This document shows, one piece after another, positions 8,401-10,762 of a DNA stretch of 10,762 nucleotides. This stretch comes from Planctomycetota bacterium (GTDB taxonomy: Bacteria > Planctomycetota > SZUA-567 > JAFGNG01): contig JAFGNG010000137.1 of assembly GCA_016927125.1 (NCBI GenBank), positions 1 through 10,762 on the forward strand, in the 5' to 3' direction. The stretch's first letter is position 1. Each line of letters opens with the position of its first letter. The position numbers and the translations under genes are program-made. Under the pieces are notes generated by a model. It was not told the origin of the DNA and searched no databases. It saw nothing but the letters and a program-made list of their open reading frames with translations.

Positions 8401-9024
8401 TACCATCTCTTCGGTAAGCCGGCGCCAAAACTTTATATTGAAAAATGGCTGAACTGCGAGCCCTTTACTCTTGAGGACCTGCAGGGCCAGGTTGTCCTGC
8501 TGGTGCTGGGTGTCGAGGTTAAGAATATATACCATGGCGAAGAAGTGCTCAATGAATGGCAAGAGAAGTATGGCAAGCAGGGCTTAGTAATCTTAACTCT
8601 GCATGAACCCTTAAAACCTGGTTATCCTGATGGGATACAGGTGGAGGATATCTATAAGTTCATTGATGAACGCCGGGTTAAATACCCGGTGGCGATTGAT
8701 CGGGATGCCGAATTTATCAGGGGCGAACTGCAGGCGGCCGGACGTAATCATATTTACGGTGGAGCTACCAGGTGTATGTATGATTCCATTGCATACTTCC
8801 TGATCGACCGCCAGGGTATCCTGCGCGCTTCGCCTGATATGCGCACTTCAAAAGAAGATTATGAGAAGCTGATTGAGAATCTTCTCGCCAAAGAGGCCGA
8901 TCCTCAGAATCCGCTCTATCAGATTAAATACAAGGCCCCAGAGACCTGGATTATAGATGAAATGAATGGCGTAGACAACCTCCCAGAAACCGAAGAGTTT
9001 CGAGAGGTTCCGGAGATCTTTTAA
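5497..9024 (+). CDS. ECF-type sigma factor fused to membrane segment, beta-sandwich repeats and redoxin-like domain
   Basis: This 1175-residue protein is one intact frame with a good ribosome site (AGGAA 5486-5490, spacing 6). Sigma region 2 spans about residues 10-90 (core AEDISQAVFLGLAQKAKKL, then GWLFTATRYASANAIRTRRR). Sigma region 4 spans about 112-172, with the helix-turn-helix LPEVAGELSLTEDGARKRIN. An Ala/Gly-rich hydrophobic linker follows (about 175-228), then a membrane helix at about 243-264 (TAAVITVAAVAVGGAAAPVV). About seven carboxypeptidase-regulatory/Cna-B-like domains follow, starting near residues 294, 391, 507, 607, 697, 777 and 886, most with the N/D-x-x-G-x-F strand motif (AADGSFST, DAEGRFVF, DSRGRFFF). 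Residues about 973-1135 resemble a TlpA/AhpC redoxin, but the CXXC position (about 1005-1015) reads GVEVKNIY. The inferred role is a membrane-tethered sigma factor with an extracytoplasmic sensor. Neither a signal nor a release mechanism is visible, and no separate anti-sigma gene is adjacent. Confidence 0.88.
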   Translation: MTDYQLLQEYVKDGSQSAFAKVVEQHLALVYSSALRQVRDRHLAEDISQAVFLGLAQKAKKLGKDASLAGWLFTATRYASANAIRTRRRRMYHERTAAQAANQEVINDNIWESLSPFLDNALASLRKKEREAVLLHYFEGKSLPEVAGELSLTEDGARKRINKAIDKLRGFLRRKGVAVPLTAFIALLPSKAMAAVPVTLASATVSTAMGMAGAGIAGAAGVSGTISAITEGMMKMMFWTKMQTAAVITVAAVAVGGAAAPVVVKAMEEKAKPVLAKEIQPEATDSAQEMIVYKGVVKNEAGEPVEGVTVRYAEKSAECRKYEPPPIVATTAADGSFSTLPVIKAKEYNQEGYALLFEHPAYGFIWAVPELKKRYSIHPDSFDITLYQPKEIRGQITDQAGQPLPDAYIILELEYEVSIRITTHHYPQRIQGWWQQYPENFLAHPCVAKTDAEGRFVFKNIPEPARAHPVVLKAGYVSNTIPSTGHERCFIRGGEDEILQITMGPAGTIQGSLTFDGKPFRESGIVITARVAGGLHKNPYGYVAKVETDPEGKFLINSLMPGKPMITVGLNQRLKDLGLAPTGPEWVECWAGKESTIELKLEAQPRYSVEVLVVDKETGTPLPDRFVSASSADRTGEWGEAYTNTDGIATMLLLEGRYLFNVANIGSSFSRYLGEPKTIKPSNDNIPIKLTVSNPPLLKGKVIYPDKTPAAAFIAIQSNNLIKTNSQGEFESQFRTAINSNLKRQAAFAFDNSKTLGRYFFFNIAQPPQDLEIMLQPLASVEGHLDVSEGFPLHDLYYSISIVYEGPHHVNAIYSDKFIGFQVGEDGHFKITGIPTGLPVSIYLKKPGYSVKLAVADLTPGETQDLGEVHLKAHRGLAEGETLDLTGVLEGRVIDEAMNPASGVNVSVNAVGVSLIEDTTDSRGRFFFKGLAQGKKATITASGGYYSPCRVETVVGKTDHVLQIFPSGYHLFGKPAPKLYIEKWLNCEPFTLEDLQGQVVLLVLGVEVKNIYHGEEVLNEWQEKYGKQGLVILTLHEPLKPGYPDGIQVEDIYKFIDERRVKYPVAIDRDAEFIRGELQAAGRNHIYGGATRCMYDSIAYFLIDRQGILRASPDMRTSKEDYEKLIENLLAKEADPQNPLYQIKYKAPETWIIDEMNGVDNLPETEEFREVPEIF

Positions 9025-9045
9025 CTTGTTGCTTACTGGTTCGCC

Positions 9046-9294
9046 CTACCCCTGCTTCTTCACCGCGCGGTAAACCTCGAGCATCAGCCCGGCGAGGATG
9101 ATCTGGAAGACCAGGATACATACCAGCAACAGGCCGAAGATAAGCTGCGTGAGGTTAAGCTCCATCTCGACCAGTTTCAAAACGCCGATGATGAGGAGCA
9201 GGATCCCGCCCGCGTAGCAGACGATTGAGCCTACCATGGCATCGGTGGTTTCAGAGGTAAACGGCTTCTTCACAAACTGGATCAGGCTGGACAT
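9046..9294 (-). CDS. Small two-helix membrane protein of unknown family
   Basis: This 82-residue protein has two hydrophobic helices, about residues 19-43 (GSIVCYAGGILLLIIGVLKL) and 48-75 (LTQLIFGLLLVCILVFQIIL), joined by a short acidic turn (VEMELN). It ends in a basic tail (YRAVKKQG), and the N-terminus is also basic (FVKKPF), so both ends are probably cytoplasmic. I do not recognise the family. The start is well supported by a full AAGGAGG at 9300-9306, 5 nt from the ATG. It follows the PspB/PspC-like genes on the same strand behind its own promoter and inverted repeat, suggesting a membrane-stress role by association only. It converges on the sigma-fusion gene with just 21 bp between stops and no terminator in that gap. 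Confidence 0.8.
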   Translation of the reverse strand: MSSLIQFVKKPFTSETTDAMVGSIVCYAGGILLLIIGVLKLVEMELNLTQLIFGLLLVCILVFQIILAGLMLEVYRAVKKQG

Positions 9295-9335
9295 AATTTC
9301 CTCCTTTCTGCACTAACTCCCGACAACTATTTAGT

Positions 9336-9367
9336 GTTCTGAGGTTGTCTATAGCCAACCCCAGAAC
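9336..9367. promoter_or_regulatory. 32-bp inverted repeat in the leader of the 82-residue membrane protein
   Basis: The arms GTTCTGAGGTTG (9336-9347) and CAACCCCAGAAC (9356-9367) are complementary at 11 of 12 positions around an 8-nt centre that itself contains the palindrome CTATAG. It lies just downstream of the -10 on the minus strand, about 16-47 bp beyond it, and 30 bp before the ribosome site. No T run follows on either strand, so it is more likely an operator or RNA leader structure than a terminator. Confidence 0.5.
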
Positions 9368-9382
9368 TCCCCTGCCCTCTTA

Positions 9383-9412
9383 AATATAGTATTGTTTGGA
9401 TGGATTTGCCAA
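9383..9412 (-). promoter_or_regulatory. Sigma-70-like promoter for the 82-residue membrane protein
   Basis: On the minus strand TTGGCA (9407-9412) and TATATT (9383-9388), each five of six to consensus, are separated by 18 nt. The start point would be near 9376, immediately before the 32-bp inverted repeat, which suggests regulated transcription separate from the pspC operon. Confidence 0.5.
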
Positions 9413-9429
9413 CTATTTTTTTTGATAAA

Positions 9430-9822
9430 TTACTCTCCATTTTTCTTCAGGCGCTGGTGCCAGTCGTACTCGCGGTCGGTGACGGCGCTCTCCATGCGCT
9501 CGATCCGGCGGCTGAGCTTGTCATGGATGCGTTTGAGCCTCTGGATGGCGGCATGGCGGCTGGTCGCGTAGGAATTATAAAACTCCTCCTCGCCCTCCTG
9601 CTTAAACGGCAGCACCGGCTCCGGCTTCATCAGCAGGGCGGCGAGGAAGTACAGCCCCGGCACCATCCAACCGCCGGTGAAGATCGCGATAATCACGGTC
9701 AGGATCCGCACCGTGGTGACATTCATCCCGGTATGCTCGGCAATCCCGGCACAGACCCCGAAGAGCACTCCCTGGCGCGAGCGGTACGGCCCGCCAGCTT
9801 TTTTATAGGGTTGATTAGTCAT
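9430..9822 (-). CDS. pspC: PspC-domain phage-shock protein
   Basis: With the ATG at 9822 the protein has 130 residues. Residues about 13-68 are a clear PspC domain: YRSRQGVLFGVCAGIAEHTG, then VTTVRILTVIIAIFTG and the hydrophobic stretch GLYFLAALLMKPEP, membrane-embedded at about 39-65. The C-terminal helix (about 90-128: RLKRIHDKLSRRIERMESAV, then TDREYDWHQRL) matches the closing segment of proteobacterial PspC, which ends with ERYVTSDTF-like residues. In enterobacteria PspC is an inner-membrane sensor that works with PspB to draw PspA away from its activator. An in-frame upstream ATG at 9903 would add 27 unconserved residues lying inside the preceding gene, so it was rejected. AAGGA lies upstream at 9 nt, and the start overlaps the stop of the PspB-like gene by 8 bp, implying translational coupling. 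No PspA gene is visible. Confidence 0.88.
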   Translation of the reverse strand: MTNQPYKKAGGPYRSRQGVLFGVCAGIAEHTGMNVTTVRILTVIIAIFTGGWMVPGLYFLAALLMKPEPVLPFKQEGEEEFYNSYATSRHAAIQRLKRIHDKLSRRIERMESAVTDREYDWHQRLKKNGE

Positions 9823-10075
9823 GGTTAGTCTTCCTTTCACTTGGGTTTTTATGTTCATACAGGATAGTTTCAAGGGACTCGATGCGTTTCTCCATCTTTT
9901 CAAAACCCTGGAAGACCTCCTGCATCAGCTTCGTCTCCTCCGGGTCCAGGGCGCTGCGCGCCTCAGGTTTGTTGCTGAAAATCGCTCTTAGAATCATAAA
10001 GACAATAATCAGGGGGACGCTGAAAACTATTAATACAATTATTACGGGCAAGAAACCGAGTAAGATTTCCGGCAT
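9815..10075 (-). CDS. PspB-like membrane protein, third copy in the cluster
   Basis: This 86-residue protein has one hydrophobic helix at about residues 4-30 (LLGFLPVIIVLIVFSVPLII). A charged amphipathic helix at about 45-74 carries DPEETKLMQEVFQG and MEKRIESLETIL. This plan, an N-terminal anchor plus a helix ending in a RI-x-x-LE-x-IL motif, is that of PspB, the small partner of PspC. The family is usually near 75 residues, so length fits. The position directly before pspC with an 8-bp overlap (ATGACTAA) strongly supports a PspB role. The start is supported by AAAGGA at 10083-10088, 7 nt from the ATG. It differs most from the other two copies in the amphipathic helix (VFQGFEK where they have IYQGLE), as if it were the copy specialised for PspC. 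Confidence 0.8.
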   Translation of the reverse strand: MPEILLGFLPVIIVLIVFSVPLIIVFMILRAIFSNKPEARSALDPEETKLMQEVFQGFEKMEKRIESLETILYEHKNPSERKTNHD

Positions 10076-10104
10076 TATTTTATCCTTTGCTAATCAGCCC
10101 TTCC

Positions 10105-10236
10105 TTACTCTTCTGAATTACTGCCAAAAACCGCCTTGATAATTGCGAGTAAAACCACCAGCGCGACCGCAAAAATAAATACAATAAGAGCTATTCTAAC
10201 CGGCAGATAACCCCACCAGGGGACAACGGGCGCCAT
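10105..10236 (-). CDS. 43-residue single-helix membrane protein in the psp-like operon
   Basis: The frame runs from ATG at 10236 to TAA at 10105. It has a strong ribosome site, AAGGAG at 10245-10250, 8 nt upstream. The peptide begins MAPVVPWWGYLPVR and continues as one hydrophobic helix (IALIVFIFAVALVVLLAII), ending in KAVFGSNSEE. The region just after the helix (K-x-V-F-G) resembles the same place in its PspB-like neighbours (LKIVFGD, LRIIFGR). It may therefore be a PspB paralogue that keeps the anchor and has lost the charged helix. Placement between two PspB-like genes with normal operon spacing (19 bp from the gene before it, 29 bp to the one after) supports it as a real gene. Its function is unknown; it might modulate assembly of the PspB/PspC-like proteins in the membrane. 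Confidence 0.65.
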   Translation of the reverse strand: MAPVVPWWGYLPVRIALIVFIFAVALVVLLAIIKAVFGSNSEE

Positions 10237-10255
10237 AGGATTGACTCCTTCCTGC

Positions 10256-10495
10256 CTAATCCTTCTTCGTCATCAGGGTTTCGAGCGCTTCGATGCGTTT
10301 CTCCATCCGCTCCAATCCCTGGTAAATTTCCTGTATAATCTTGGTTTCCTCCCCATTCAAGGCATTGCTTTTTTTCTGGGAGGGATCACCGAAAACAATC
10401 TTAAGCGCTTTTAAGAAGATCCCTCCAATGATTGCAACTATGGGAACCCCGAAGATCAAGAGGACCGCCAGCTTATCCACGCCCATATCAAACAT
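10256..10495 (-). CDS. PspB-like membrane protein, second copy
   Basis: This 79-residue protein has one membrane helix at about residues 9-28 (LAVLLIFGVPIVAIIGGIFL), a basic/polar linker (KALKIVFGDPSQKKSN) and a charged helix at about 48-75 (GEETKIIQEIYQG, MEKRIEALETLM). Anchor plus amphipathic helix match PspB in layout and size, and the helix is close to that of both flanking copies. The start is supported by AAGGA at 10502-10506, 6 nt from the ATG. It is followed after 19 bp by the 43-residue membrane protein. In the PspB family the soluble helix contacts PspC and PspA. Why several versions are needed here is not apparent; forming mixed oligomers or sensing different stresses are possibilities. 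Confidence 0.75.
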   Translation of the reverse strand: MFDMGVDKLAVLLIFGVPIVAIIGGIFLKALKIVFGDPSQKKSNALNGEETKIIQEIYQGLERMEKRIEALETLMTKKD

Positions 10496-10564
10496 GCTTA
10501 TTCCTTCCAGGATTTATAGCGATAGGCACATAAGATTAATTTCCTGAGATCATCTCCGCTCACG

Positions 10565-10762
10565 TCATCCTTTCCGCAGCAGGATGGTTTCCAACGCCTC
10601 AATGCGTTGCTCAAGCTTTTCCAGGCCCTGGTAGATCTCCTGGATGAGCCGGGTTTCCTCCGCGTTTAGCGCGCCGGATTCAGGCGTTGGGTTATTCTGC
10701 TTTTTTCCGGAACGGCCAAAGATAATCCGGAGTACTTTAAGGAAAAAGCTGCAGAGGATGGC
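10565..10762 (-). CDS. PspB-like membrane protein, first copy (5' end outside window)
   Basis: The last 65 codons and the stop (TGA 10565-10567) are present; the start lies beyond base 10762. The visible part opens with the end of a hydrophobic helix (AILCSFFLKVLRIIFG). It continues with a polar linker (RSGKKQNNPTPESGALN) and the charged helix (AEETRLIQEIYQGLE, then QRIEALETILLRKG). The helix is nearly the same as in the second copy, and the linker shows the same basic-then-A-L-N pattern. The 69-bp gap to the next gene holds a ribosome site but no recognisable terminator or promoter, so the copies are probably co-transcribed. Upstream neighbours, possibly PspA or more copies, cannot be seen. 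Confidence 0.72.
   Translation of the reverse strand, partial: AILCSFFLKVLRIIFGRSGKKQNNPTPESGALNAEETRLIQEIYQGLEKLEQRIEALETILLRKG

Noticed and set aside
9823..9903. Upstream in-frame ATG giving a 157-residue PspC
   Set aside because: The extra 27 residues come from DNA coding the PspB-like amphipathic helix in another frame; the ATG at 9822 has its own ribosome site and a typical coupled overlap.

Overview
This window looks like accessory and envelope-related chromosome from a Gram-negative, probably flagellated bacterium. The best taxonomic hint is one very large gene. It fuses an ECF-type sigma factor to a membrane segment, a string of carboxypeptidase-regulatory/Cna-B-like beta domains and a thioredoxin-fold end. 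Extended sigma factors of this kind are known mainly from Planctomycetota, Verrucomicrobiota and allied (PVC-like) lineages. GC content is moderate and the intergenic DNA is AT-rich. No rRNA, tRNA, CRISPR array or insertion sequence was seen.

Left part (1-5157, all minus strand, listed in transcription order). A small MerR-type regulator (4891-5157) lies upstream of a 1214-residue membrane-anchored TPR protein (1175-4819). Next, behind a possible promoter of its own, comes a small helical FlgN-like protein (610-1068). Last is the start of a PAS-domain sensor protein (1-539) that runs off the window edge; its coiled coil plus PAS layout resembles flagellar sensor kinases of the FleS/FlrB type. 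FlgN and the sensor together suggest the edge of a flagellar locus.

Middle (5158-9024). An AT-rich divergent intergenic region carries a near-consensus promoter pointing toward merR, with two perfect 12-bp palindromes over and just after its -10 element. On the plus strand follows the 1175-residue sigma-factor fusion (5497-9024). It reads as one polypeptide: sigma region 2, sigma region 4, Ala-rich linker, membrane segment, about seven beta-sandwich repeats, then a redoxin-like domain lacking the CXXC motif.

Right part (9046-10762, all minus strand). This is a phage-shock-like membrane-stress cluster. It has three PspB-like genes (the first cut by the window edge), a 43-residue protein that is almost only a membrane helix, and a PspC protein translationally coupled to the third PspB-like gene. 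Then, behind a separate promoter and a 32-bp inverted repeat, comes an 82-residue two-helix membrane protein of unknown family. No PspA is visible.

The common theme is sensing and responding at the envelope. The sigma fusion and the multi-PspB/PspC cluster are the two most unusual items. Whether they are functionally linked cannot be read from the sequence; they are simply adjacent and convergent.
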